A stretch of DNA of 64,000 nucleotides from Streptosporangium becharense (GCF_014204985.1 NZ_JACHMP010000001.1:3968001-4032000); one strand, 5' to 3'; numbered from the stretch's first letter, positions 51,009 to 60,190 are shown. A program made the numbers and translations. Notes: a model not told the origin generated them from the sequence alone.

Positions 51009-52034
51009 TCAGGTTCCGGCCTGCTCGGTGTCGCGCGCCGGAACCTCGGCCCGTACCGGGACCTCGGATCCTCGCGCCGGAGCACCGGCCTCTCGCGCCG
51101 GGACGGCGTCCGCGGTGTCTTCCGAGGCGTCCCCGGGGGCGTCCTTCGCGGTGTCCTCCGGGGTGCCCGCGTCGTCCTCCGCGGCGTCCTTCGGGGTGCC
51201 CGCGTCGTCCTTCGCGGCGTCCTTCGCGACGGGCGGCCGGACGGGCCCTGCCTCGGCCGCGGCCCTGCGGTCGGCGGCCTCGCGGCGGATCAGCAGGAAC
51301 CAGCCGCCGATCGCGATCCCGATGAACAGCCACCACTGCACGCCGTACGCCAGGTTGAGTCCCCCGCCGCCGCCGACGTCCGGGGCGGGGACGGGGGCGG
51401 GCACGGCGGCGGCCTCGGGCGACTGGGAGGTCAGTTCCACGTAACCGCCGAGGAGCCTGTACGGCAGGGTCCGCCCGATGGCCTCGGTGTTGATCAGCAG
51501 GACCTGGCCCGCGGGCAGGCCCGCCCGGTCACGGATGCCCGAGGTCTCCTCGGTCTCGCTGGCACGTAGCCTTCCGGTGACACTCACCTCACCCGAAGTC
51601 GGCGGCGGGACCTCGGGGAGGGCGTCGGCCGTCGCACCCGCCCTGACCCACCCCCGGTTGACCAGCACGCCGGTGCCGTCCGCCGTCTTCAGCGGGGTGA
51701 GCACGTAGAAGCCGACCGCCCGGTCCTGGGTCCGGCGGCGGACCAGGAGTTGGGCACCCGAGTCGAACGTGCCGGTCACCGTGACGATGCGGTATTTGTC
51801 CTGGTCGCGGATGGTTCCGCCGGGCGAGGTGAGGGTCTGTGCGGGGACGGGGGCGGCGGCCAGGTTGGCGGTGATCTGGTGACTGCTGGTGGACCGCTCC
51901 TCGTACCGCCCGAACTGCCACTGTCCGAGCAGCACGAAAGCGGGGATGACCAGCAGCACCACCACGTGGAGGGCCAGCCATCGGGGAGTCAGCAGGAACC
52001 GGTACACGTACTCCAGGGTAGGCACCGCGGGCAC
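51009..52034 (-). CDS. SURF1-family cytochrome oxidase biogenesis protein
   Basis: Assists cytochrome c oxidase assembly. Two transmembrane helices bracket a periplasmic domain: N-terminal FLLTPRWLALHVVVLLVIPA with LGQWQFGRYEER, and C-terminal GVQWWLFIGIAIGGWFLLIR; PLKTADGTGVLVNRGWV is the SURF1 core. A long Asp/Ala-Pro-Lys tail (DAGTP.KDAA repeats, last 85 aa) is unusual. 341 residues; GTG at 52034, or GTG at 52025. Confidence 0.9.
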   Translation of the reverse strand: MPAVPTLEYVYRFLLTPRWLALHVVVLLVIPAFVLLGQWQFGRYEERSTSSHQITANLAAAPVPAQTLTSPGGTIRDQDKYRIVTVTGTFDSGAQLLVRRRTQDRAVGFYVLTPLKTADGTGVLVNRGWVRAGATADALPEVPPPTSGEVSVTGRLRASETEETSGIRDRAGLPAGQVLLINTEAIGRTLPYRLLGGYVELTSQSPEAAAVPAPVPAPDVGGGGGLNLAYGVQWWLFIGIAIGGWFLLIRREAADRRAAAEAGPVRPPVAKDAAKDDAGTPKDAAEDDAGTPEDTAKDAPGDASEDTADAVPAREAGAPARGSEVPVRAEVPARDTEQAGT

Positions 52035-52195
52035 CGCCCTGTCCGCCGAGTACCGCTTCGGGGGTAGTAAGGTGCCTGGGACTCCTCAAACACCGGTGCC
52101 GAAGTCGTGAAAGGTCTCCCGGACACTCCGGACATCACGTACGGTCTGATGGGGTCACCCCCGGAATGTTCCACTGCCTCCGGAGCCCGCACCTG

Positions 52196-52846
52196 ATGAC
52201 TGTCCTCACGTCCACCTCTCCGGCTCCGGTCGAACTCCCTCCTCTCAAGGCGATGCTGCGCCATGCCGCCCCCCGGGTGCTGGAGGGCATGTTCCTGCCG
52301 GTCGCCGTCTTCTACGTCGCACTTCTCTTCACCGGCGAGGTCGGCGCGGTGTTCGTGACGCTGGCGTGGGTCTACGCCGGTGTCGCCTGGCGGCTGGTCC
52401 GCCGCAGGGAGGTGCCCGGCACGATGATCCTGGCGGCGGTGATGGCCACCGTCAGGGTCGCGCTGGTCGTGGTGACGGGGAATCCGATCCTCTTCTTCCT
52501 CCAGCCCTGCCTCGGGGTGTTCTGCGCGAGCATGGGGTTCCTGCTCACCGCGCCGCTGCGGCGGCCGCTGGCGCAGCGGGTGGCGACCGACCTCGTGCCG
52601 CTCCCCGGCCACGTGCAGGAGCACCCGCGGATGCGCCGCTTCTTCCGGTGGCAGTCGGTGCTGTGGGGGTGCGCGCAGTTGCTGAACGCGGGGCTGAGCA
52701 TCTGGCTGCTGTTCACCCAGACCCTGGAGACCTTCCTTCTCGTGCGGACCTCGGCCGTCGCGGTGCTGCTCGGCGGGGCCGCGCTGGTCTCGGTGCTCAG
52801 CTTCCGGCGGTGCCTGCGCCGGCTGCGCGTTCCGGCGGCGGGCTGA
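52196..52846 (+). CDS. VC0807-like multi-pass membrane protein
   Basis: 216 residues, six hydrophobic segments with paired basic loops (RLVRRREVPGTMILAAVMAT, ATDLVPLPGHVQEHPRMRR), a pattern shared by VC0807-like actinobacterial proteins of unknown role. ATG 52196 preceded by GGAG. The 3' end overlaps the convergent HxlR gene by 50 bp. Confidence 0.75.
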   Translation: MTVLTSTSPAPVELPPLKAMLRHAAPRVLEGMFLPVAVFYVALLFTGEVGAVFVTLAWVYAGVAWRLVRRREVPGTMILAAVMATVRVALVVVTGNPILFFLQPCLGVFCASMGFLLTAPLRRPLAQRVATDLVPLPGHVQEHPRMRRFFRWQSVLWGCAQLLNAGLSIWLLFTQTLETFLLVRTSAVAVLLGGAALVSVLSFRRCLRRLRVPAAG

Positions 52847-53387
52847 CGGCCGCCGGAACGGCCGGGCGGCCGGTGCCCGCGGCGCCGCGGGCGGCGGGTG
52901 CTCCGGGCCCGGCGACCGGGGTGACCTCGCGGGGCCCGGCGACCTCGTGTCCGGCGGCGCAGCGGAAACGCTGCTCGATCAGGGCGCCGCAACCCCGGTG
53001 GGTGAGGTGCACCGGCGGGCCCTCGCGGTCGCTGAGATACCGGTCGCCCCAGTGCATCAGGGCGACCAGGGCCGGATAGAGGTCGACGCCCATCTGGGTC
53101 AGGCGATACTCGTCGCGCTGCCGCTGGCCGGGCTCACGGTAGGGGACCTTGCGCAGCAGGCCCTCGTCCACCAGCCGGGTCAGGCGGGCGCTGAGCACCT
53201 GGCGGGGCGCCCCGGTGGCCGCCTGCATGTCGGCGAAGCGGCGCACCCCGGCGAACGCCTCGCGCAGGACCAGGAACGTCCATTTCTCACCGACGACGCC
53301 CAGTGCACGCTCGATGGAGCAGTTGTCCACCCGGAAGGGCAGGTTGCCGCGGGGCGCCTCACTCATATGCGCATCGTAGGTGGCCAT
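52797..53387 (-). CDS. HxlR-family transcriptional regulator
   Basis: 196 residues. HxlR winged helix: CSIERALGVVGEKWTFLVLR, AFAGVRRFADMQAATGAPRQ, VLSARLTRLVDEGLLRKVPY. The single Cys in the N-terminal VDNCSIE is the redox/electrophile-sensing position conserved in many HxlR proteins. A 60-residue Ala/Pro/Gly-rich tail is extra. Start 53387 or 53366. An inverted repeat lies upstream at 53407. Confidence 0.92.
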   Translation of the reverse strand: MATYDAHMSEAPRGNLPFRVDNCSIERALGVVGEKWTFLVLREAFAGVRRFADMQAATGAPRQVLSARLTRLVDEGLLRKVPYREPGQRQRDEYRLTQMGVDLYPALVALMHWGDRYLSDREGPPVHLTHRGCGALIEQRFRCAAGHEVAGPREVTPVAGPGAPAARGAAGTGRPAVPAAVSPPPERAAGAGTAGS

Positions 53388-53406
53388 GACATCACCTCCA
53401 ACGTCA

Positions 53407-53431
53407 TCTGAGTCTAATTGACATACTCAGA
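53407..53431. promoter_or_regulatory. Candidate HxlR operator
   Basis: TCTGAGT (53407-53413) and ACTCAGA (53425-53431) form a perfect 7-bp inverted repeat 11 bp apart, AT-rich in the middle, in the gap between the divergent HxlR and acetyltransferase genes. HxlR proteins commonly autoregulate from such sites. Confidence 0.6.
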
Positions 53432-53453
53432 CCTCCCGCGAGACTCTGAGTCC

Positions 53454-54065
53454 ATGATGCGAACTCAGACGGCGCGGTCGTACCGCCGTCCGGTCCCGGC
53501 GGCTGTGCCCGAGACGGCGGACGCCCCCCGGCCGCCGGTGAGCCTTCCGCGGGTTGCGGCGGACGTCCCCGGGGTGCCTGCGGGCGTCCTCGGGGTTCCG
53601 GCGGACACGGTGCGGGTCCGCCCGGCGCGGGCGGACGACGGAGAGCGGGTCCGGTGCTTCCTCGGCGGCCTGTCCCCGCGCACCCGGGCGCAGCGCTTCT
53701 TCACCGAGGTCGGCGACCCGGGTACGCGCCTGGTCCGCAGCCTCCTCGCGGTCGACGAGCACCGTGACGCGCTGCTCGCCGTACGCGGGGAACTGGTCGT
53801 GGGGCACGCGATGAGCCATCGGGGGCAGGGGGCCGCCATCGAGATCGCCGTGGTGGTGGACGACGAATGGCAGGCCATGGGGATCGGCTCCCGGCTCGTC
53901 CGCACGCTGATGCGCCGGGCGGCGGCTCGAGGCGCCGCGACCGTGCAGATGGACGTGCTGGGGGACAACCGCAGGGTGCTGGCGATAGTGCGCCGGATGT
54001 GGCCGGACGCGGTCATGCGGGCCTCGTCGGGTGCGGTCGAGGTGACCGCGGCCATCATCCGCTGA
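53454..54065 (+). CDS. GNAT-family N-acetyltransferase
   Basis: 203 residues from ATG 53454. After a 50-residue Pro/Val-rich N-terminus, the GNAT domain begins at DTVRVRPARADDGERVRCFL; the acetyl-CoA loop is DEWQAMGIGSRLVRTLMRRA (Q/RxxGxG/A form). The substrate is unknown. Divergent from HxlR and sharing its operator region, so likely co-regulated. Confidence 0.88.
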   Translation: MMRTQTARSYRRPVPAAVPETADAPRPPVSLPRVAADVPGVPAGVLGVPADTVRVRPARADDGERVRCFLGGLSPRTRAQRFFTEVGDPGTRLVRSLLAVDEHRDALLAVRGELVVGHAMSHRGQGAAIEIAVVVDDEWQAMGIGSRLVRTLMRRAAARGAATVQMDVLGDNRRVLAIVRRMWPDAVMRASSGAVEVTAAIIR

Positions 54066-54377
54066 GGTCCCGGACGTGTTCGCCGCGGGCCGCCCCGTGC
54101 CCGCCGGCCCTTCCGGCGGCCGGGCCCCGCCGGGATCCCCCGCCCCGCGGGAGGGCCACGGGAGGGCCGAGGGGTGTGCGCGGCTCCCGGCGGCGGTGTG
54201 CGGGGGCGTGGGAACGCGGGACGCGGAGCCGCGATCGAGGTGGTGCGCGGGGTGGGACGCGGAGCCGCGATCGGGGTGGTGCACGGGGGTGGGGGCCGGG
54301 ATGCGGAGTGACGATCAAGACGGTACGATTGACGCGCCCCGAGTCATTTGCGCCACGGTTTGCGGAACAAGGTTCTG
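54066..54377. repeat. Gap with 36-bp tandem repeat
   Basis: Two 36-bp units beginning GGGACGCGGAGCCGCGATCG (54218 and 54254) differ at a few positions, with a partial third copy from about 54290. No gene is seen. The last 60 bases contain the promoter region of the TetR gene. Confidence 0.75.
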
Positions 54378-54992
54378 GTGCTTCACCATGAGAGGGTGAA
54401 GACCGCCAAGAACGGACGCGACGGCCGCACCCGGATCGTCGAGGGTGCCCTGCGCCGATTCAGTCAAGACGGTGTGTCGGCCACCACGCTGGCCAGTCTC
54501 CGCCAGGAGAGCGGCGTCAGCGTCGGCAGTTTCTACCACCACTTCGCCAGCAAGGAACACGTCTTCGGCGTGCTCTACGCCGAGACCCTGCACATGTACC
54601 AGGAGGCGTTCCTCGCCGAGCTGCGGCGCCACGAGGGGGCGAGAGAGGGCATCGAGGCCATCGTCGCCCTGCACATGTCCTGGTGCGGCGAGCACCGGGA
54701 GCGGGCCCACCTGCTCATCAGCGAGCGGCCGCCGCGGCGCGACGAACCGGGCGGCACCGAGGTCTCCGAATCTCGCAGGGCGTTCTTCCGGCAGGTCTCC
54801 GACTGGTGGCGGCCCCACATGAAGAACGGCCTGCTCCAGCCCGTCCATCCCACGATGTGCTACGTGCTCTGGCTCGGCCCGGCCAACGAGATGTGCCGCC
54901 TGTGGTTCGCCGGGGCACACCAGCCCACCACCGAGGAGATCACCGGCCTCTGTGAGGCGGCCTGGCACAGCCTGCGCCAGCAGAATCCCTGA
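54378..54992 (+). CDS. TetR-family transcriptional regulator
   Basis: About 204 residues. Helix-turn-helix: IVEGALRRFSQDGVSATTLA, then RQESGVSVGSFYHHFASKEH. The ligand domain has no recognised effector signature. GTG at 54378 is preferred (AAGG five bases ahead); GTG 54396 is the alternative. The target is unknown; neighbours are a GNAT gene and a methyltransferase. Confidence 0.9.
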   Translation: MLHHERVKTAKNGRDGRTRIVEGALRRFSQDGVSATTLASLRQESGVSVGSFYHHFASKEHVFGVLYAETLHMYQEAFLAELRRHEGAREGIEAIVALHMSWCGEHRERAHLLISERPPRRDEPGGTEVSESRRAFFRQVSDWWRPHMKNGLLQPVHPTMCYVLWLGPANEMCRLWFAGAHQPTTEEITGLCEAAWHSLRQQNP

Positions 54993-55119
54993 CCGGAAGG
55001 GGGCACCCCGCCCTCCCGGCGGGCGTCTCCCGGCGTGAGGCGCTCCCGGCGGCCGGGCGGGCGGGTCCCGGTGCGTGAGGCGCGGCCGGGCGGGCGGGTC
55101 CCGGTGCGAGGATTGCCCG

Positions 55120-56571
55120 GTGAACGATCTGCTGGACCGGCTCAGGGGAATCCTGCTCGACACCGGTTACACCATCGACGGCGTACGTGAGCGTCTCGGC
55201 GCCGTCGCCGCCGCGGCGCTCTCCCGCGAGGAGACGGTGCCCGCCCTGCGCGCCACCGCCGGGGACGATCCGCTCGGCCTGCTGATCCGCCTGTGGTGGC
55301 TCGGCGCGCCCGTGCCGGCGCGCGCGGCGCCCGTCGGCCTGCCGGTGGCGGAGCTGGCCGCGGCGGGCCTGGTGGCCGTCGAGGACGACCTGGTCACCGC
55401 CGCGGTCCACCTGCAACCCTGGGAGAGCGGCGGTTACGTGGTGTCCGACCGCAAGGTCAGGCCCGGCGACCCGGCGCTGCGTCCGGACCACGTCGTCGGC
55501 GCGGGCGGGGCCTCGGCGAACCTGGCTCAGCTCGCCTCGCGCCGTCCGGTCGGACGGGCCCTCGACCTGGGCACCGGGTGCGGGGTCCAGGTTCTGCACC
55601 TGGCCGGGCGGGCGGCGGAGATCACGGCCACCGACGTGAACCCCCGCGCGCTGGAACTGGCCCGCATCGGCTGGGCGTTGTCCGGGATCGAGGGGATCGA
55701 CGCGCGCGAGGGCTCGCTGTTCGAACCCGTCGAGGGCGAGCGGTTCGACCTCATCGTCTCCAACCCACCGTTCGTGATCTCCCCCGCGGGCCGTTTCACC
55801 TACCGGGAGTCCGGCTTCTCCGCGGACGGCTTCTGCCGCGACCTCGTCCGCCTGGCACCCCGTCACCTGTCCTCCGGCGGCACCTGCCACCTGCTGGCCA
55901 ACTGGCTGCACGTCCGCGGAGAAGACTGGCGTGACCGGGTCGGCGGGTGGCTGACCGGCACCGGGTGCGACGGCTGGGTGGTCCAGCGCGACGTCCAGGA
56001 CCCGGCCCAGTACGTCGAGCTCTGGCTGCGGGACGCCGCCGAGCAGGGCACCCCGCGCTACCGCGGGCTCTACGACGAATGGCTGGGCTGGTTCGAGGCG
56101 GAGGGCGTCACCGGCGTCGGTTTCGGCTGGATCACCCTGCACGACTCCGGGAGCCTCGACCCCGTCGTGCGGGTGGAGGAGTACGGCGGCCAGGTGGAGC
56201 TCCCGGTCGGCGAGTACGTGGACGAGGTGCTCGGCGCGGTCGCCGTGGCGCACCGGATGTCCGACGCGGCGCTGCTGGCGTCCCGGCCGGTGCTCGCGGC
56301 GGGAGTGCTGGAGGAGCGGATCGGCCCGCCCGGCGCCGAGGATCCGGCGCGGATCGTGCTGCGGCAGACGAGGGGTCTGCGCCGCAGCGTGCGGGTCGGG
56401 ACCGTGGAGGCCGCCCTGGCGGGGGTCTGCGACGGCGACTATCCACTGGGCCCGCTCCTCGACGCGATCGCGGAGCTCACCGGGGAAGACCCTTCTGACC
56501 TGCGGGAAAGGGCACCGCAGGCGCTTCGTCCACTGATCGCCGAAGGGTTTTTCCACATATCCACAGGGTGA
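55120..56571 (+). CDS. Class I SAM-dependent methyltransferase (HemK/PrmC-like, extended)
   Basis: 483 residues from GTG 55120. The N-terminal about 110 residues are a winged-helix-like domain (LRGILLDTGYTIDGVRERLG); the SAM-binding core has ALDLGTGCGVQVLHLAGRAA and the catalytic FDLIVSNPPFVIS (NPPF, amino-group methylation of Gln/Asn/Ade type). The C-terminal about 180 residues are an extension common in actinobacterial members. The substrate is probably a protein Gln or nucleic-acid amino group. The end carries DnaA-like boxes. Confidence 0.9.
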   Translation: MNDLLDRLRGILLDTGYTIDGVRERLGAVAAAALSREETVPALRATAGDDPLGLLIRLWWLGAPVPARAAPVGLPVAELAAAGLVAVEDDLVTAAVHLQPWESGGYVVSDRKVRPGDPALRPDHVVGAGGASANLAQLASRRPVGRALDLGTGCGVQVLHLAGRAAEITATDVNPRALELARIGWALSGIEGIDAREGSLFEPVEGERFDLIVSNPPFVISPAGRFTYRESGFSADGFCRDLVRLAPRHLSSGGTCHLLANWLHVRGEDWRDRVGGWLTGTGCDGWVVQRDVQDPAQYVELWLRDAAEQGTPRYRGLYDEWLGWFEAEGVTGVGFGWITLHDSGSLDPVVRVEEYGGQVELPVGEYVDEVLGAVAVAHRMSDAALLASRPVLAAGVLEERIGPPGAEDPARIVLRQTRGLRRSVRVGTVEAALAGVCDGDYPLGPLLDAIAELTGEDPSDLRERAPQALRPLIAEGFFHISTG

Positions 56572-56592
56572 TTGTCCACAGGCTGTGGATAC
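56549..56592. promoter_or_regulatory. Second DnaA-box cluster
   Basis: Within 44 bp: TTTTCCACA (56549-56557), ATATCCACA (56557-56565), consensus TTGTCCACA (56572-56580) and, on the minus strand, GTATCCACA (56584-56592). One matches the consensus and three differ by one base. They span the 3' end of the methyltransferase gene and the start of the gap. Confidence 0.6.
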
Positions 56593-56901
56593 TGCCGCTA
56601 TCGCTTGGCAATCCGATGTCAAGCGAGCGGGGGGAAGCTTCGAGGGTGGGGCACGGTCCCGGGGGGTGAAGGGCACCGTGCCGAGTCCGGCCGACCGCCG
56701 TTGTGAGGCGGCCGACCGTCGGGTGACGTACCGGATGACCGGGCCCCCTACACGTCACCCGGGGTCAGGCGGCCGGCCGGGCGCCCACGTCCACCTTCAG
56801 CTTCCGGCCGGCCGGGTCGCGGACCGGCGGAGACGGGGATCCGGTTGATCAACCATGTTTGGATGACACGTCTCGACGAGGACCTGTACGACGGGCTGGG
56901 A
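56593..56901. other. Gap after methyltransferase
   Basis: About 310 bp between two convergent genes. GC-rich with the direct repeat GGCCGGCCGGGCGCC/TCCGGCCGGCCGGGTCG (56770 and 56807). The minus strand could encode PAGRKLKVDVGARPAA before a stop at about 56769, possibly a gene-end fossil; not enough for a gene call. Confidence 0.4.
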
Positions 56902-59900
56902 TCAGTCGCCGGTCTGGTCCCGGTCGAGCAGGGCACGCAGATCGTCGGCCTCGGGGGCCCCGAGCGCGCGGAAGATGCCGTGGGCCCGTTCCAGGCAGAC
57001 CCGGCTACGCCCGGCGCTGCCGAGACCGGCGAGCGCCCTGCCTAGCACCGCCAGCGCCTGCGCCTCGCCGTACGGGTGACCGATCTCACGGCTCACGGCC
57101 AGCGCCTCCTCCGCGTGACGGGTGGCATCAGGGAAGCGGCCCGCGTGGATGAACGTCTCGGCCAGCCGGGAGCAGACCCGCTGCTCCCACACCCGCTGGT
57201 TACCGGCCCGGAAGAAGGCCAGGCACTCGGCGTGGTGGTGGACGGCCTCGTTGAGCCGGCCGACCCGCGACAGGATCATCCCCAGGTGGTAGCGGGCACG
57301 GGCGGTGCCCGCGCTGGAGCCCATCTCGATGAACAGGGCCAGTCCCTGCTCGGCGGCGGCGATGGCCTCCTCGGCCTGCCCGAGGAAGAGGTGGTCGCGA
57401 GCGGAGTAACTGAGCGTCAGCGCCTCGCCGCCCTGTGCCCCGGTCTCCCGGAACGCCTCGCGCGCCGCCTCGAACCAGGCCAGGGCCTCTGCATGACGGC
57501 GTCTGCGGCCGGACACGACGGCCAGCGCGTTGAGCAACTCGCCGGCGACGACGCGGTCACCGAGCGAGGACAACTCCAGCGCGGTCCGGAACTCGTCCTC
57601 GGCCTCGGCCAGCCGGTTGGCGCCGAACAGCACCCGGCCCAGCACGTAGCGGCAGCGCAGTTCGCCGGAGACGGAGCCGAGCCGCCGGGCCGCGGCCAGC
57701 ATCTCGCGGGTCCGGCTCTCGAACTCGCGGACGTGGCTGCCCGACTCCAGCAGCGGCTCCATGGCGAGCAGCAGATCGGCCCCGGGCAGCAGCCAGCCGG
57801 GATCACCGGCCGAGGTCGCCCGGAAGACGGAGGCGAACAGCGACTCGGCCTCCACCGACAGCCAGGCCATGGCCTCGTCGGCGGAGGTGAAGGCGCGGCC
57901 GGTGGCGGTGGTCTCGATCCGGTCGGCGATCGTGCTGCCCTCGTAGGCCAGCCGGTGCGCCGAACGCGCGGACGCCAGGTAGAAGTCGAGCAACCGGCGC
58001 GACGCCGCGGCCCCCTCACCACCGGCCGCGGCGGTGTTCTCGGCGCGTTCCGCGGTGCGGCGGGCGAAGAGCCTGAGCAGGTCGTGGAAGCGGTAGCGGC
58101 CGGGAGCCGGGGCCTCCAGCAGGCTGGCGTCCACCAGTGACTCCAGGACGTCCTCGGTCTCCACCGGGTCCAGCGCGAGCAACGCGGCGGCGGCCTCGAC
58201 CGAGATGTCCGGGCCGTCCGGCAACGACAGCAGGCGGAACGCACGGGCCTGTGCCGGGCCGAGCTGCCCGTACCCGAGGGCGAAGGTCGCCTCCACCGCG
58301 AGGTCGCCCACCCGCAGCTCGTCCAGGCGGCGGCGCTCGTCGGCCAGCCGGAGCACCAGCGAGGCGACCGTCCACGACGGCCGCGCGGCCAGCCTCGCGG
58401 CCACGATACGCACCGCGAGCGGCAGGAAGCCGCAGGCGGCGACCGCGTCCATGGCGGCGGGGCGCTCCGCGGACACCCGCTCGTTCCCGGCCACCGTGCC
58501 GAACAGGGCCAGAGCCTCGTCCGGCTCCATGACGTCGAGGTCGAACAGCCGGGCCGCGGCCAGATCGGCCAGCTTGCCCCGGCTGGTCACGACGGCCGCG
58601 CACCCGGTCGAGCCGGGCAGCAGATGGCCGACCTGGGCGGCGTCGCGGGCGTTGTCGAGCAGTACGAGCATGCGCCGGTCGGCCAGCAGCGAGCGGAACA
58701 GCGCCGACCGTTCGGCCAGGCCGTCCGGGACGGCGTCGGCGGGCAGGCCCAGCCCCCGCAGGAAGGCGGCCAGCACCGACTCGGGGGCGGCCGGCTCCGC
58801 GCCGTAGCCGCGCAGGTCGGCGTAGAGCTGACCGTCGGGGAAGGAGTCCTGCATGGCGTGCGCGACGTGGACCGCCAGGGCGGTCTTCCCCACGCCGCCG
58901 ATACCGGATATGGCGGCCACCGGCACGCCCTCGGTGCCGTCGCCGCCGGACAGCAGGGTGCGCAACCGCGTGACGATCCGGCGGCGGCCGGTGAAGTCGT
59001 TCACCGCGGCCGGGAGCTGGGCGGGGCGGGGCAGTTCGGGCGGCGTGGTCCCCCCGGAGGCCGCGGACGTGCCGGTGCCCTCCGCGGTCGCGCGTACCCC
59101 GGCACCCCCTGCCGTGCCCGGTCCGGTGGCCCGGCCGGTCGCGGCCCGGACGGGCACCGGGGCACGTGCGGGCACGGACCGTGCCGGGAGCGCCGCGGGC
59201 GTGAGGGACGGGTCACCGGTGAGGATGCGCCGGTGCAGACTCGTCAGGTCGGGCCCGGGTTCGATGCCGAGTTCCTCGACCAGGGTGGCGCGGGTGTCGG
59301 CGAAGGCGGCGAGCGCCTCCGCCTTGCGGCCGCACCGGTAGTAGGCCAGCATCAGCTGGGCACGCAACCGCTCGCGAAGCGGGTGCTCGGCGCTCAGCGC
59401 GATCAGCTCCGACAGCACGTCGGCGTGCCTGCCCAGCTCCAGGTCCAGGTCCATCAGGACCTCCACCACGCTCATCCTGCGCTCGGCGAGCCGGCCGCGC
59501 TGGTGCTCCGTGTAGGGGCCGACGGCTCCGGCCAGGGGATCGCCCCTCCACAGCCGGAGACTCGCGCGCAGGCTCTCGGCGGCTCGTGCCGGATCGCCCT
59601 CGCGCCGGGCGGCCTCGCTCTCCCGCACGCCCCGTTCGAACCGGACCAGGTCGAGCGCATCGCCGTCCAGCCGCAGCGCGTAGCCCCGGCCCACGGAGGT
59701 CAGCAGCTGGGGGCGTGCCCGCGGTGACCTGTCGGGCTCCAGCACCGCGCGTAACCGCGAGACGTAGGTGCGCAGCGCGCCGAGCGCCCGGGGCGGGGCG
59801 TCGTCGCCCCAGATCGAGTCGATCATCTCGGCGGGCGTCACCGCCCGGCCTTCCCGCAGCAGGAGCATCGTGAGGATGGAGCGTTGCAACGGGGTGCCGA

Positions 59901-59985
59901 GATCGAGCTCGATGCCGTCGCGCCATGCTTGGACAGGGCCGAGTACGGCGAAGCGCAACCCGTCTTCGCTGCCCTGAACAGCCAT
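56902..59985 (-). CDS. SARP-family regulator with NB-ARC ATPase and TPR domains (AfsR-like)
   Basis: 1,027 residues from ATG 59985 (GGAG upstream; TTG 60024 possible). Domains: OmpR-type winged helix (about 10-90, LRTYVSRLRAVLEPDR), BTAD helical domain (about 95-255), a Pro/Ala-rich linker, NB-ARC/STAND ATPase with P-loop ISGIGGVGKTALAVHVAHAM (about 360) and VVTSRGKLADLAAARLFDLD, then TPR-like repeats to the end. This is the AfsR layout: an activator of secondary-metabolism or developmental genes. No biosynthetic cluster is adjacent. Confidence 0.92.
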   Translation of the reverse strand: MAVQGSEDGLRFAVLGPVQAWRDGIELDLGTPLQRSILTMLLLREGRAVTPAEMIDSIWGDDAPPRALGALRTYVSRLRAVLEPDRSPRARPQLLTSVGRGYALRLDGDALDLVRFERGVRESEAARREGDPARAAESLRASLRLWRGDPLAGAVGPYTEHQRGRLAERRMSVVEVLMDLDLELGRHADVLSELIALSAEHPLRERLRAQLMLAYYRCGRKAEALAAFADTRATLVEELGIEPGPDLTSLHRRILTGDPSLTPAALPARSVPARAPVPVRAATGRATGPGTAGGAGVRATAEGTGTSAASGGTTPPELPRPAQLPAAVNDFTGRRRIVTRLRTLLSGGDGTEGVPVAAISGIGGVGKTALAVHVAHAMQDSFPDGQLYADLRGYGAEPAAPESVLAAFLRGLGLPADAVPDGLAERSALFRSLLADRRMLVLLDNARDAAQVGHLLPGSTGCAAVVTSRGKLADLAAARLFDLDVMEPDEALALFGTVAGNERVSAERPAAMDAVAACGFLPLAVRIVAARLAARPSWTVASLVLRLADERRRLDELRVGDLAVEATFALGYGQLGPAQARAFRLLSLPDGPDISVEAAAALLALDPVETEDVLESLVDASLLEAPAPGRYRFHDLLRLFARRTAERAENTAAAGGEGAAASRRLLDFYLASARSAHRLAYEGSTIADRIETTATGRAFTSADEAMAWLSVEAESLFASVFRATSAGDPGWLLPGADLLLAMEPLLESGSHVREFESRTREMLAAARRLGSVSGELRCRYVLGRVLFGANRLAEAEDEFRTALELSSLGDRVVAGELLNALAVVSGRRRRHAEALAWFEAAREAFRETGAQGGEALTLSYSARDHLFLGQAEEAIAAAEQGLALFIEMGSSAGTARARYHLGMILSRVGRLNEAVHHHAECLAFFRAGNQRVWEQRVCSRLAETFIHAGRFPDATRHAEEALAVSREIGHPYGEAQALAVLGRALAGLGSAGRSRVCLERAHGIFRALGAPEADDLRALLDRDQTGD

Positions 59986-60190
59986 TTCTCGATGCTCCGC
60001 CCTACCGCTGAGTTTTATGGCCAAAATGATAGATCCTTTGCCGCTTACCGCGCGGGTAGAGGGCTGCTCGTCGGCTGGAGCGTTGATCGGGCGTTAATCG
60101 GGCATTGAGTCATGACCCTGATGATCGGACATGTCGGGCATGGCCCCGTACGGGGGCGGCTGTGCCCGGGAAAAGATGAGGGGAACATCA

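Noticed and set aside
56748-56936. Minus-strand frame in the gap after the methyltransferase
   Set aside because: No RBS, Arg/Pro/Gly-biased composition and overlap with the SARP gene end; at most a fossil.
56902-59985. Anti-phage NLR-like defence protein
   Set aside because: The N-terminus is a SARP DNA-binding and BTAD pair, not a nuclease, protease or membrane effector; no defence genes are adjacent.
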